From Pseudomonas chlororaphis subsp. chlororaphis (GTDB lineage Bacteria > Pseudomonadota > Gammaproteobacteria > Pseudomonadales > Pseudomonadaceae), in NCBI RefSeq assembly GCF_003945765.1, contig NZ_CP027712.1, forward strand, positions 1,488,001 to 1,552,000: a stretch of DNA of 64,000 bases, given 5' to 3'. Positions within the stretch are counted from its first letter, which is position 1, and each line of letters starts with the position of its first letter. Positions 17,625-26,673 of the stretch are shown here, piece after piece. Under the pieces are notes generated by a model. The model did not search any database, was not told the origin of the DNA, and worked only from the letters and a program-made list of their open reading frames with translations. A program made the translations under genes and the position numbers.

Positions 17625-18515
17625 TTTCGCGGTGATCAGCGGTGCTGGACGCACAGCGGTCTTGCGCCCGAGCATCACGGTGAGGATCACGCCGACGGCG
17701 AACAGCCAGGTGACCGGTTCCACCTGTTCGCCGAAGAACAGCGCCGAGAAGGCGATGGTAAAAAAGATCTGCAGCAGCTGGATCTGGCTGACCCGGGCGA
17801 TGCCGCCCATGGCCAGACCGGCGTACCAGGCAAAAAAACCGATGAACTGCGAGAACAGCGCCACGTAGCCGAAGGCCCACCAGGTCTTCGCCGAGACCGC
17901 GCCCTGATGCTGTGCCGCGAGATACCACACTGGGCCGATCAACAGCGGCGTCGACAGCACCAGCGCCCAGCAGATCACCTGCCAGCCGCCCATCTCCCTG
18001 GCCAGCCGGCCGCCTTCGGCATAACCCAGGCCGCCGACCGCGATCGCCCCGAGCATCAGCAAGTCGCCGGCCTGGATACTGCCGGCGCCGCTGATCAGCG
18101 CGTAGCCCAGGACCAGGGCGCTGCCCAATGCGGCGCAGCCCCAGAAGGCTTTCGACGGCCGCTCATGGGACAGCCACGCCGCGTACAGCGCCACGCACAA
18201 GGGTTGCAGGCCGTTGACCAGTGCGCCATGGGACGCCGGCAGAGTCTGCATGGCCCAGGCCGACAGCACCGGAAAGCCCAGGATCACCCCGGCGATCACC
18301 AGGCTCAGGCCCTTGATCTGCTTCCAGGTCGGCCACTTTTCCCGACGCCAGAGCAACAGCAGCGCCGCCGGGATCGCCGCGAACAGCGCCCGTCCCAGGC
18401 CGTTGAGCAGTGGGTGAAGTTCCTGCACCACGATGCGGGTGAAGGGCAGGGTCAGGCTGAAAATAACCACGCCGAGCAGGCCCAGGGCCATGCCGGTATT
18501 TTCGCGGGAAGACAT
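17619..18515 (-). CDS. EamA/DMT-family inner-membrane exporter
   Basis: 298 aa with ten predicted membrane segments in two EamA repeats (GVVIFSLTLPFTRIVVQEL early; LLMLGAIAVGGLGYAEGG at the second half). Family members export amino acids and metabolites; substrate not predictable. ATG at 18515. The last codons end in a REP-provided TAG. A single-gene unit between two REP doublets. Confidence 0.88.
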   Translation of the reverse strand: MSSRENTGMALGLLGVVIFSLTLPFTRIVVQELHPLLNGLGRALFAAIPAALLLLWRREKWPTWKQIKGLSLVIAGVILGFPVLSAWAMQTLPASHGALVNGLQPLCVALYAAWLSHERPSKAFWGCAALGSALVLGYALISGAGSIQAGDLLMLGAIAVGGLGYAEGGRLAREMGGWQVICWALVLSTPLLIGPVWYLAAQHQGAVSAKTWWAFGYVALFSQFIGFFAWYAGLAMGGIARVSQIQLLQIFFTIAFSALFFGEQVEPVTWLFAVGVILTVMLGRKTAVRPAPLITAKL

Positions 18516-18624
18516 GATGACAACCGTTTTTTATTGGGGAAGGGCAGGTGCGCTTATCTAGCCATAAACCCACCGCGGCACCCTGTTACAGCTGTACGCA
18601 GAGTTATCCATACAGTTCGGCTTC

Positions 18625-18726
18625 TGTAGGAGCGGCCGCTCGACGCTCGATTGCCCGCGATGAACGATAACGCGTTGTATCAGGCAATCCGCGTCGCCTT
18701 TATCGCGGGCAAGCCTCGCTCCTACG
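18625..18726. repeat. REP doublet (family B)
   Basis: TGTAGGAGCGGCCGCTCG at one end and GCAAGCCTCGCTCCTACG at the other, between the divergent EamA and DJ-1/PfpI genes. Confidence 0.75.
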
Positions 18727-18841
18727 GGGCCGGGGTATTGATGCGTTTCTGGGGTGAGGCGTAGTACCGGGTTATTACCCGGCCCCGCGGATAGGGACTA
18801 CCTTGAATACTCCTGTTTTCCCTTGAAGAGGAGTCATCTCC

Positions 18842-19423
<582 letters not shown>

Positions 19424-19439
19424 GCGGATGATCCACTGG

Positions 19440-19465
19440 CGCTGCTTTTCTGTCAGGAAGCAGCG
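19440..19465 (+). other. Hairpin between the DJ-1/PfpI and RHH genes
   Basis: CGCTGCTT (19440-19447) pairs with AAGCAGCG (19458-19465) around a 10-nt loop. No T-run follows, so it is more likely an mRNA stability or attenuation structure than a terminator. Confidence 0.4.
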
Positions 19466-19501
19466 TCATCGTCCTACCCCTACAACCGAGGAGCGCCCAG
19501 C

Positions 19502-19807
19502 ATGTGCGAGCTCTACGTCAAAGCCGACCCGATCCTCTACGAGTCCCGTTCGCGCTCGCTGCGCATCTGCGGGGTGGTCACCACCCTGCGCCTGGAAAAC
19601 CAGTTCTGGGACATCCTCAGCGAAATCGCCGAGGTCGATGGCATGACCACCAACCAGCTGATCGCCAAGCTCTACGAAGAGGTGATGGACTACCGCGGCG
19701 AAGTGGTGAATTTCGCCTCGTTCCTGCGGGTCAGTTGCACCCGCTACCTGAGCCAGCGCCGCAGCGCCACGCCGGAACTCAGCGTGGTGCGCAGCGCCAC
19801 CAAATAA
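19502..19807 (+). CDS. Ribbon-helix-helix (RHH_4-like) domain protein
   Basis: 101 aa. An N-terminal RHH-type segment (SLRICGVVTTLRLENQFWDIL, then EIAEVDGMTTNQLIAKLY) fits the RHH_4 family of small DNA-binding or aryl-sulfate-transporter-linked proteins. GGAG precedes the ATG. No toxin partner is adjacent. It may be a transcription regulator; target unknown. Confidence 0.78.
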   Translation: MCELYVKADPILYESRSRSLRICGVVTTLRLENQFWDILSEIAEVDGMTTNQLIAKLYEEVMDYRGEVVNFASFLRVSCTRYLSQRRSATPELSVVRSATK

Positions 19808-19818
19808 CCCCGCACCCT

Positions 19819-19918
19819 GTAGCCGCTGCCGCAGGCTGCGATCGACCCGAAGGGGCGCAGCGATCTTGCGGCCGTCTGAGGTCCTGCGGACCTATCGCAG
19901 CCTGCGGCAGCGGCTACA
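19819..19918. repeat. REP doublet (family A) between convergent genes
   Basis: TGTAGCCGCTGCCGCAGG and CTGCGGCAGCGGCTACA are near-perfect inverse arms around a less conserved centre. Confidence 0.87.
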
Positions 19919-19932
19919 GGATTCGTTTCAGA

Positions 19933-20286
19933 TCAAGAGGTCGGGCGGGTGCCGTCGAGCAGGGCATCCACCACTGCCCGAGCCATTTCCACCGAATGCA
20001 CCATGGACCAGATCAGCCCGCGTTCGATGCCGCTGGCGCGTTCGGTGATTTCATCGGACACCTCCTCGGCACATTTGAGCAGCAGGGACACGTGCATCAG
20101 CGCGTCTTCGGCATTGACGCCGGGCTGCACGGCGAACAGCGGATGGCCCTGGCCATCGCGCAGGCCAAAGGGGCGGTGGCGAGTGCCTTGCAAGGTGGCG
20201 ATCAGGCTGGCGTTGGCGCGATCCAGTTCCGGATTGCGTAGCTTGCGAGGGGATTGTAGGGGTGGATCGGGGACGAGCTTTTTCAT
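19933..20286 (-). CDS. DUF3077-domain protein
   Basis: 117 aa, matching the pseudomonad DUF3077 family (HPLFAVQPGVNAEDALMHVSL, then a helical C-terminus with SMVHSVEMARAVVDALL). Function unknown. ATG at 20286 selected because GGAG lies at good spacing; the frame is open upstream only through a structured non-coding leader. That leader (20343-20417) is a 17-bp stem enclosing two hairpins, described separately. Confidence 0.8.
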   Translation of the reverse strand: MKKLVPDPPLQSPRKLRNPELDRANASLIATLQGTRHRPFGLRDGQGHPLFAVQPGVNAEDALMHVSLLLKCAEEVSDEITERASGIERGLIWSMVHSVEMARAVVDALLDGTRPTS

Positions 20287-20342
20287 GAGGTGATTTCTCC
20301 AGTCGTTTAAGGAACCGCCGGATCTCACTTCCACATGAGAGG

Positions 20343-20417
20343 TGGCAGCCGTACGTGGGTGTGGAAGACCGGACTGAAGAACCGGCGCACCCGAGGGTGC
20401 CCCACGTACAGCCGCCA
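20343..20417 (-). ncRNA. Structured leader element upstream of the DUF3077 gene
   Basis: On the minus strand the outer arms 20401-20417 and 20343-20359 pair over 17 bp, including two G-U wobbles, so the fold is RNA-like and favours this strand. Inside are a GCACC/GGTGC hairpin with a cUCGg-type loop (20387-20400) and a CCGG/CCGG hairpin with a 9-nt loop (20369-20385), giving a multibranch junction. It ends 56 nt before the start codon. It could be a cis-regulatory leader or an independent small RNA; no Rfam identity was recognised. Confidence 0.55.
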
Positions 20418-20653
20418 TAAAACGACTTCACCAGCACCGAAAGTTACTGATGTTCGTATTGAGCGAATTGCACGTTCTTCAGATCCGGACTTCCACATCC
20501 GGGCCACTGTTTTTGCAGCGACCCAGGCAGACTGCCTGATCGGTTTGAGGGGTACAAGGCGCTCAAAGGCGTTGGGGATTTTCTAGGAAATACCTTACAA
20601 AACAAAGCGAAACCTCTCCACTTCTCACCAGCATCCCCTGACAAAACACGACC
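20418..20653. other. Intergenic stretch with a degenerate second copy of the leader motif
   Basis: No gene seen. The segment at 20473-20496 (TTCTTCAGATCCGGACTTCC) resembles, in opposite orientation, the inner part of the leader element (minus-strand TTCTTCAGTCCGGTCTTCC at 20364-20382). The remainder is AT-richer and featureless. Confidence 0.4.
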
Positions 20654-20767
20654 TGTAGCCGCTGCCGAGCCTGCGAGGCTGCGATAGGTCCGCAGGACCT
20701 CAGACGGTCGCGAGATCGCCGCGCCCCTTCGGGTCGATCGCAGCCTCGCAGGCTCGGCAGCGGCTAC
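20654..20767. repeat. REP doublet (family A) downstream of the TonB receptor gene
   Basis: TGTAGCCGCTGCCGAGCC faces GGCTCGGCAGCGGCTACA. Followed by short GGGGTTACA direct repeats. Confidence 0.87.
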
Positions 20768-20802
20768 AGGGGTTACAGGGGTTACAGGGGCATCGCCCCG
20801 GT

Positions 20803-23376
20803 TCAGAAGAACCGGGTCACGCTGATCTTGGCGTTACGCCCCAGGCTGGAGGCATTTTCGCCGCTCAGGGGCGGGCGGTAATCGCGGTTGAACATGTTGT
20901 CCAGGGTGAAGTTGACCTCGGTGCCCTTGAGGTACGGCTGCTGCGGTTTCCAGTTGGCGAACAGGCCCTGCACGTTGTAGCGGTCGTTCTCGTACTGGTC
21001 CCAGTAGGAGTCGCCCAAGGCGCTGGCCGGGCCGCTCGGGTAGACGTCGCTCGGCACGCGGTCGGTCTGGCGTACCCACTGGCCCTGCCAACCCACCTGC
21101 GCATCCCACTGCGGGATTTTCACCCCCAGGGTGGCGACCCACTTGCGGGGCGGAATGTCCCGCGCCCAGACATTCGGCCCCCAGGGGTTGGTGTAGGCGC
21201 CTTCATGCTTGCCGGTGATCCAGGAGTAGGACAGCGAGCCGAACAGGTAGGTCGAATCGTAGAAACTCTCGACCTCGAAACCCTTGATGGTCAGGTCGCC
21301 GATATTGCGGTAGACCCCGATGGTCGGCTGGTTGCACACCTGGCCGATGTTCTTGCCGCTGCTCAGTTGCTCGGGGCAGCCGATCCCCAGGTTCTTCATG
21401 ATTTCGTCCTTGATCTCATTGCGGAACACGGTGGTGCGGATTTGCACGCTATCGGCATCGCTGAACACATTGGCGAAGCTGGTGATGTTACCGGCGCGCA
21501 ACGCGGTGATGCGCTCCGGGTCGAGGTCGCGACTGGTGGCCGAGCGGGTGGTGCCCGGCGCCTGGACTTCGTATTGCTCGTCGATCACTGGCGCGCGCCA
21601 GGTCTTGCTGTAGTCGGCGAACAGGGCGAATTGCGGGGTGACCGTCCAGAACGCCGACAGCCGTGGCGACCAGCCGGTATAGGTCTTGTCGCCATAATCG
21701 TGGCCGACCACCGGGTTGGGGCTGTTATAGATCGGCGCGTCGTTTTTTTGCCCACGGTTGCGCACATGGTCGTAGCGCAGGGACGGGGTCAGGGTGAAGT
21801 CGCCCAGGGTGATCGCGTCCTGGATATAGAAGGCGTTGTTGTCGACCTTGCCATGGGGCATGAAGCCCGGCTGGTAATGCCCGTTGTTGTACTTGGGCAC
21901 CTCGTAGGTCTTGCCCGGCATCCACATGTCCACCTCGCGGGTGTGCTTGCGGATCTGGATGCCCTGGGTCAGGGCATGTTCCAGCGGGCCGGTGTTGAAG
22001 CGGCTGGTGTTTTTCAGCGAGAGGATCCTGTCCTCGTAACCCACGGTGATCTTGCGGCCACCGGAGGCGGGCTGGGTGTAGGCGTTCGGGCCGCGCTCGT
22101 CGGTCTGGTCGGTCTTGGAATCGGAGTACTTGGCCTCGAAGTCGATCCACGGGTTGTCCAGCGGCGTGTACTGGTACTTGACCTGCCAGGTGGTGTCGAC
22201 GGTATTGCGCTGGGCCAGGAAGCGCCGGGTGGCGCCATCGTAGCCGTACTTGTCGATATCGCTCTGGGTCGGTGGCGTCGGGTAGCTCTTGGCCGAGAAG
22301 GGCGCCCAGATGTCGCTGTTGGAACGCATGTAGCTCAAGCCCAGGCGATGTTCGTCGGTCAGTTGCATGTTCAGCTTGAACAGCTCGCCGTCCAGGTCCT
22401 GGGCGGTGTTGGGCAGGCGCTTGGGGTTGATCGGGTAGGCGTTGCGCGGGTCCGGCTGGGCGCTGGCCAGCTTCATGTCGTCGCCGTCGCGTTTGGTCCA
22501 GTAGGCCAGGGCATCGAAACGCCGGTCCTCGGTGCGTCCGTACACCGCGCCGGTGTAGGCCTGCTCATGGCTGTTGCTGCTGTAGCCGTACTTGAGCATG
22601 GCGCCGCTGTCGCGGCCTTCCTGCAGCAAGTCGGGGGCGTCCTTGGTCTCCATGTGCACGGTGCCGCCGAAACCACCGTTGCCGGTCTCGGGCGAGTGCG
22701 GGCCCTTTTCCACTTCGATACGCTTGATCAGTTCCGGCTCGATGAAGATCGAGCCCTGCTGGTAGCGTTCGAAGCCGCTCTTGGTCGCGCCGTCGACGCT
22801 CATCGGCACGTCTTCGGCGTCGCCCAGGCCCCAGATGTTGATGGTCTGACCGCCGGGTTTGAGCGAGCCGCCGAGGCTGACGCCGGGCAGGGTGGCAATC
22901 AGGCTGGGAATGTTGGTGGCCTGGTGGCGATCGATCTCGGCCTGGTTCAGGGTCGAGCGGCCGACCGTGGCGGAGTCCACTTCCAGGCCGCTGCCGATGA
23001 CGCTCATGGCCCCCAGCTGCAGCGCCGAACTGCGGGTGCTGCTATTTTCCGCGGGGCGCACCACGTAGGTCTTGTCGACCTTGACCAGGCTGAACTCGCT
23101 GCCACCCAGCAATTGCTGGATCGCCGCCTCGGGGCTGAAATCACCCTTCAGCGCCGGGGCCTTCACGTTGCGCAGCAACTCTTCGTCGAACAGCAACTGG
23201 ATCTTCGCCTGCAGCGCCACCTGGCTCAGCGAGGCCGCCAGCGGTTGGGCGGGCAGGGCAAAGTTGAACGATTCGACTTGAACCTGGGCCTGGGCCTGCA
23301 GGCTGAACGCCAGGCAGGTGGCGAGCAGGGTCGGACGCGAACATATGAGCTGCAAGTGATAAGGCGCGCGAAACAT
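20803..23376 (-). CDS. TonB-dependent receptor with N-terminal STN signalling domain (probable haem-type)
   Basis: 857 aa outer-membrane receptor: signal peptide (to about residue 30, LSLQAQAQ-like), STN/secretin-N signalling domain (about 40-105), a short linker, plug (GSGLEVDSATVGRSTL through ETGNGGFGGTVHMET) and a 22-strand barrel ending in Phe (SVTRFF). The C-terminal NMFNRDYRPPLS stretch resembles the haemoglobin/haem receptor subfamily (HasR-like). ATG at 23376 has GGGGGA upstream; 34 more open codons upstream are unlikely to be translated. The STN domain should signal through the FecR/FecI pair encoded just upstream. Ligand is inferred, not shown. Confidence 0.9.
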   Translation of the reverse strand: MFRAPYHLQLICSRPTLLATCLAFSLQAQAQVQVESFNFALPAQPLAASLSQVALQAKIQLLFDEELLRNVKAPALKGDFSPEAAIQQLLGGSEFSLVKVDKTYVVRPAENSSTRSSALQLGAMSVIGSGLEVDSATVGRSTLNQAEIDRHQATNIPSLIATLPGVSLGGSLKPGGQTINIWGLGDAEDVPMSVDGATKSGFERYQQGSIFIEPELIKRIEVEKGPHSPETGNGGFGGTVHMETKDAPDLLQEGRDSGAMLKYGYSSNSHEQAYTGAVYGRTEDRRFDALAYWTKRDGDDMKLASAQPDPRNAYPINPKRLPNTAQDLDGELFKLNMQLTDEHRLGLSYMRSNSDIWAPFSAKSYPTPPTQSDIDKYGYDGATRRFLAQRNTVDTTWQVKYQYTPLDNPWIDFEAKYSDSKTDQTDERGPNAYTQPASGGRKITVGYEDRILSLKNTSRFNTGPLEHALTQGIQIRKHTREVDMWMPGKTYEVPKYNNGHYQPGFMPHGKVDNNAFYIQDAITLGDFTLTPSLRYDHVRNRGQKNDAPIYNSPNPVVGHDYGDKTYTGWSPRLSAFWTVTPQFALFADYSKTWRAPVIDEQYEVQAPGTTRSATSRDLDPERITALRAGNITSFANVFSDADSVQIRTTVFRNEIKDEIMKNLGIGCPEQLSSGKNIGQVCNQPTIGVYRNIGDLTIKGFEVESFYDSTYLFGSLSYSWITGKHEGAYTNPWGPNVWARDIPPRKWVATLGVKIPQWDAQVGWQGQWVRQTDRVPSDVYPSGPASALGDSYWDQYENDRYNVQGLFANWKPQQPYLKGTEVNFTLDNMFNRDYRPPLSGENASSLGRNAKISVTRFF

Positions 23377-23463
23377 GAAATCCCCCGGAGCGGCGACAAA
23401 GGCCAGAAAAGGTGTGCGTAAACAACGCAGACCGGAGGAAGACGCGTCAGCAAAATAAAACCT

Positions 23464-23492
23464 CATATGCGAATGCAAAATATTCGCATATG
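23464..23492. promoter_or_regulatory. Perfect 11-bp AT-rich palindrome between fecR and the receptor gene
   Basis: CATATGCGAAT and ATTCGCATATG are separated by 7 nt. It begins 4 nt after the fecR stop and is 87 nt before the receptor start (minus-strand order). It may be an operator or an RNA stem that splits expression of receptor from regulators. Confidence 0.5.
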
Positions 23493-23496
23493 GGTT

Positions 23497-24468
23497 TCAG
23501 CGTCGGGCTTCGATGCGCACGCGGCCGTCGGCCAGGGCCACGGTTTTCACCGGGATCAGCGCCGGCAGGGCCTTGATCAGGGCGTCCGGGTCCTGCACAT
23601 CGAGGTTGCCCGAGACCTTGAAGTTGCCCAGCGCGCCATCGGCCAGCAACACCGGCTGGCGGCGATAGAGGTTCAGCTCGTCCACCAGGCTGGCCAGGTC
23701 GCGATTGCGAAAGGCCAGGTGGCCGCCGCGCCAGTCGGCGACCTCGGCGACGTTCACCGCCTGTTCCCGCAGGGTGCCGCTGGCGTAGTCATAGATGCCG
23801 CGCTGGCGGGCGCCGAGCAGCAGCGAATCGGGCTTCTGCGCATCGGGAACGAACGCCACCTGGCCATGGGCGACGCTGACCACCAGTTGTTTCTCGCCGC
23901 GTCGCACATCGAAGCCGGTGCCGACCACCCGCACCCGGGCGTTGCCTGCATGCACCCATAGCGGCCGTTCCTTGTCGGCGGCCACTTCCAGGTACAGCTG
24001 GCCCCGGTCCAGATAGAGGTTACGTTGCTGTGCGCTGAAGTCGATGCGCAAACGGGTGTTGGCGTTGACGTACAGGGTGCTGCCATCGGGCAGGTTGAAG
24101 CTGCGCATGCCCGTGCTCTGCGCGGCGATCTGTTGCGAATGGATCGCCGGCGGGGCGCCCAGCTCGATAGCCAGCAGCGCGCAGACCAACGCGGCGGCCA
24201 CCGCCAGGGCCGGGCGCCAGCGCGGCTTTTTGCGCACCGGCAGCGGCGTCGGTCGGTTCAGTGGTTCGAGTTCGGCCAGGTCGGCCCACAAGCGCTCGAA
24301 CTCGGCGTAGGCCCGGGCATGGGCCGGTTCGCTGGACCAGGTCTTGAACGCGTCGCGGGTGGCCTGGCTGTGATCGTCGCGATTGCGAGTGAACCAGCCG
24401 GCCGCCTGGGCATCGATGCTGTCGATCTGCTGCTCGTGCTCATGTTGAGGGTCGCGGGGGCGGGTCAT
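23497..24468 (-). CDS. fecR: FecR-type anti-sigma/sigma-regulator
   Basis: 323 aa: cytoplasmic N-terminal domain with the DUF4880-type AAGWFTRNRDD stretch (about 20-65), one membrane helix (about 92-112), then the periplasmic FecR domain (FNLPDGSTLYVNANTRLRI) and a C-terminal receptor-interacting STN-like end. It transmits the receptor's signal to the ECF sigma factor. The start (24468) overlaps the end of the sigma gene by 4 nt, so the two are coupled. Confidence 0.92.
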   Translation of the reverse strand: MTRPRDPQHEHEQQIDSIDAQAAGWFTRNRDDHSQATRDAFKTWSSEPAHARAYAEFERLWADLAELEPLNRPTPLPVRKKPRWRPALAVAAALVCALLAIELGAPPAIHSQQIAAQSTGMRSFNLPDGSTLYVNANTRLRIDFSAQQRNLYLDRGQLYLEVAADKERPLWVHAGNARVRVVGTGFDVRRGEKQLVVSVAHGQVAFVPDAQKPDSLLLGARQRGIYDYASGTLREQAVNVAEVADWRGGHLAFRNRDLASLVDELNLYRRQPVLLADGALGNFKVSGNLDVQDPDALIKALPALIPVKTVALADGRVRIEARR

Positions 24469-25004
24469 TGCGCTTGCTCCTTGCCGTGTTCCTGTTCCAG
24501 GCGCTGCTTGCAATGCAGCAGGGCAAAGGCGATGTGTTTTTCCACCATGCTCAGGGAGATGCCCATGCGTTCGGCGATCTGCGCCTGGCTCAGGCCTTCG
24601 AAGCGGTGCAGCATAAGGGCTTCGCGGCGGCGCGGCGAGAGTTCGGCGAGCACCCTCTTCAAGCGCTCCAGGCGTTGCAGGCGCTGGGCCGCGGGCAGTG
24701 GCTCGTGGTGTTCGTCGGCCAGCGGCTCGGGTTCTACTGCATGCGGTTCGTGGTGCACCTTGTGCCTGACCTTCTGCCGGCGCCAGTGATCGCGCAGCAG
24801 GTTGCGCGCCATCTGGAACAGAAAGGCGCGGGGTTGTTCGACCTTGGCCCGGTCGCGGTAGTCGAGCCATTGGGTGAAGACGTCCTGGGTCATGTCCGCC
24901 GCATCGCTGGCGTTGTCCGTGCGTTTACGCAGGTAATGCAGGATGTCTGCATAGAACCCGCGGACGGGGTCCGCCGAGGTGGGGTCGGGCTTGAAGCGAG
25001 ACAT
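24465..25004 (-). CDS. fecI: FecI-type ECF sigma factor
   Basis: 179 aa with sigma-70 region 2 (MTQDVFTQWLDYRD, RAFLFQMARNLLRDHWRR) and region 4 (LSPRRREALMLHRFEGLSQAQIAERMGISLSMVEKH). Typical length. GAAGGA precedes the ATG at 25004. It should direct transcription of the downstream TonB receptor gene in response to ligand, and is itself under iron control through the Fur box 43 bp upstream. Confidence 0.93.
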   Translation of the reverse strand: MSRFKPDPTSADPVRGFYADILHYLRKRTDNASDAADMTQDVFTQWLDYRDRAKVEQPRAFLFQMARNLLRDHWRRQKVRHKVHHEPHAVEPEPLADEHHEPLPAAQRLQRLERLKRVLAELSPRRREALMLHRFEGLSQAQIAERMGISLSMVEKHIAFALLHCKQRLEQEHGKEQAQ

Positions 25005-25046
25005 GAAAATCCTTCGCAAGTACTGCCGGGCAGAAAGGTCGCGAAT

Positions 25047-25065
25047 GATATCGAGAATTATTACT
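25047..25065. promoter_or_regulatory. Fur box upstream of fecI
   Basis: GATATCGAGAATTATTACT matches 13 of 19 positions of the Fur consensus GATAATGATAATCATTATC, counted by eye. It lies just upstream of fecI on the divergent side, as in other pseudomonad fecI genes. Confidence 0.7.
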
Positions 25066-25219
25066 ATTTGTCTGCATGAGTTTCGCGTCATGAACCGGAT
25101 GCGATTTTTCCTGTCTGATGCTGCGTGCCTCAGCAACACACCCCAAACGCTGGTAAACCGGCAAAGACAGGCTTTAATCCGAAGTGCATTCGCATCTTTG
25201 GACACTCAGGAGCAGGACC

Positions 25220-25555
25220 ATGGCTGGATGGTATGAATTAAGCAAAAGCAGTGACGGGCAGTTCCGCTTCGTTCTCAAGGCTGGCAATGCTGAAACCATT
25301 TTGACGAGTGAGTTGTATTCCTCTCGCAGCGCCGCCGAAAACGGCATCGCTTCGGTGCAGACCAACAGTCCCAACGAGGCCCGCTACGCCAAGGAAGTCT
25401 CCAAGGACGGCAAACCTTATTTCAACCTCAAGGCCGCGAACCACCAGATCATCGGTAATAGCCAGCGCTATTCGTCCGAGGCGGCGCGCGACGCGGGCAT
25501 TGCCAGCGTGCAGACCAACGGTCCGAGCACGACCATCAAAGACAAGACCGCCTGA
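25220..25555 (+). CDS. YegP/DUF1508-family tandem-repeat protein
   Basis: 111 aa with two DUF1508 repeats: WYELSKSSDGQFRFVLKAGN (residues 4-23) and the matching GKPYFNLKAANHQIIGNSQR, each ending in GIASVQTN. Small soluble beta/alpha proteins of unknown biochemical role, common in proteobacteria. AGGAG precedes the ATG at 25220. A strong intrinsic terminator follows. Confidence 0.9.
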   Translation: MAGWYELSKSSDGQFRFVLKAGNAETILTSELYSSRSAAENGIASVQTNSPNEARYAKEVSKDGKPYFNLKAANHQIIGNSQRYSSEAARDAGIASVQTNGPSTTIKDKTA

Positions 25556-25571
25556 CGTTTTGCACTGAAAC

Positions 25572-25607
25572 AAAAAAGCCCGGCAGGACAACCTGCCGGG
25601 CTTTTTG
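25572..25607 (+). terminator. Intrinsic terminator of the YegP gene
   Basis: AGCCCGGCAGG (25577-25587), 4-nt loop, CCTGCCGGGCT (25592-25602), then five T's. The A-run before the stem makes it potentially bidirectional. Confidence 0.92.
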
Positions 25608-25621
25608 TTGGGCGCTGCTTT

Positions 25622-25744
25622 TGTAGGCGTCAGACAACGCGTGGTGTCTGATGCGCCGCTATCGCGAGCAAGCTTCGCTCCTACAGAAGCGGACGGTAGG
25701 AGCCAGGCTTGCCGGCGATGAGGCCCGCAAGCTCGCCCCTACAG
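25622..25744. repeat. Clustered family-B REP units
   Basis: At least three units: TGTAGGCGTCAGACAACG, then GCAAGCTTCGCTCCTACA, then TAGGAGCCAGGCTTGCC with an inverse GCAAGCTCGCCCCTACA. They sit between the terminator and the dapA-like gene. Confidence 0.78.
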
Positions 25745-25755
25745 CCAGGGCCCGA

Positions 25756-26643
25756 TCAGCGCACTGCGTTCAACATGGCCTGCAACTGATTGCGCCCGGC
25801 TTCATTCAGCGGGAACACCGGCAGGCGCGGGTCGCCGACTTGCAATCCGGTCATGTTCAACCCGGCCTTGATGGTGGTCGGCAGACCGCCCTTGAGGATG
25901 AAGTCGAGCACCGGCAACTGGCGGTAGAACAATTCGCGCGCGCGCTCCAGGTCGTTGTCCAGCACCGCCTGGTACAGGTCCAGGTTGAGCTGCGGGATCA
26001 GGTTCGCCGCGGCGGTGCACCAGCCCTTGGCGCCGGCGGCGAAGGCTTCCAGGGCCAGCGGGTTGCAACCGTTGTAGAACGGCACCTGGCCTTCGCCCAG
26101 CAGTTGCAGCTTGTGCATGCGCTGGATGTCGCCGGTGCTCTCCTTGACCATGGTCACGTTTTCCACCGCATGGAAGATCCGCAGGATCAGCTCCACCGAC
26201 ATGTCGGTGCCGCTGGTGGCCGGGTTGTTGTAGAGCATGATCGGCACGCCGACGCTGTCGCCGATGGCCTGGTAGTGGGCGAGGATCTCGGCTTCGCTGA
26301 GCTTCCAGTAGGACGTCGGCAGGACCATCACCGCATCGGCGCCCTTGGCCTCGGCAAAGCGCGCGCGGCGCACGGCCTTGGCGGTGGTCAGGTCGGAAAC
26401 GCTGACGATGGTCGGTACGCGCCTGGCGATGTGGCGGATGCTGAACTCGGCGACCTGGTCCCACTCGGCGTCGCTCAGGTAGGCGCCTTCGCCGGTGCTG
26501 CCCAGGGGCGCGATGGCCTGCACGCCGCTGTCGATCAGGCGATCGATGGAACGGCCGAGGGTGTCCAGGTCCAGTTGCTCACCGTTGGCGGTGAACGGGG
26601 TGATGGTGTAGCCGATGATGCCGTGAATGTTGGCGTTCGACAT
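25756..26643 (-). CDS. DHDPS/N-acetylneuraminate-lyase family (DapA-like) enzyme
   Basis: 295 aa class I aldolase-type TIM barrel. The pyruvate-binding GSTGEGAYL loop and the Schiff-base Lys in VKESTGD are present. YNNPATSGTD supplies the conserved Tyr. It is not the biosynthetic dapA by context: it lies after a class II aldolase gene in the same direction, divergent from an XRE-cupin regulator, so a catabolic pyruvate lyase or dehydratase is likelier. Substrate unknown. It starts 30 bp after the aldolase stop. Confidence 0.85.
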   Translation of the reverse strand: MSNANIHGIIGYTITPFTANGEQLDLDTLGRSIDRLIDSGVQAIAPLGSTGEGAYLSDAEWDQVAEFSIRHIARRVPTIVSVSDLTTAKAVRRARFAEAKGADAVMVLPTSYWKLSEAEILAHYQAIGDSVGVPIMLYNNPATSGTDMSVELILRIFHAVENVTMVKESTGDIQRMHKLQLLGEGQVPFYNGCNPLALEAFAAGAKGWCTAAANLIPQLNLDLYQAVLDNDLERARELFYRQLPVLDFILKGGLPTTIKAGLNMTGLQVGDPRLPVFPLNEAGRNQLQAMLNAVR

Positions 26644-26673
26644 GGCGACGCTCCTTTAGCGAATGAGGTGGGT

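Noticed and set aside
21205..23421. 738-aa open frame opposite the TonB receptor gene
   Set aside because: Alanine/valine/glycine-rich antisense translation without domains; the receptor frame has STN, plug and barrel motifs.
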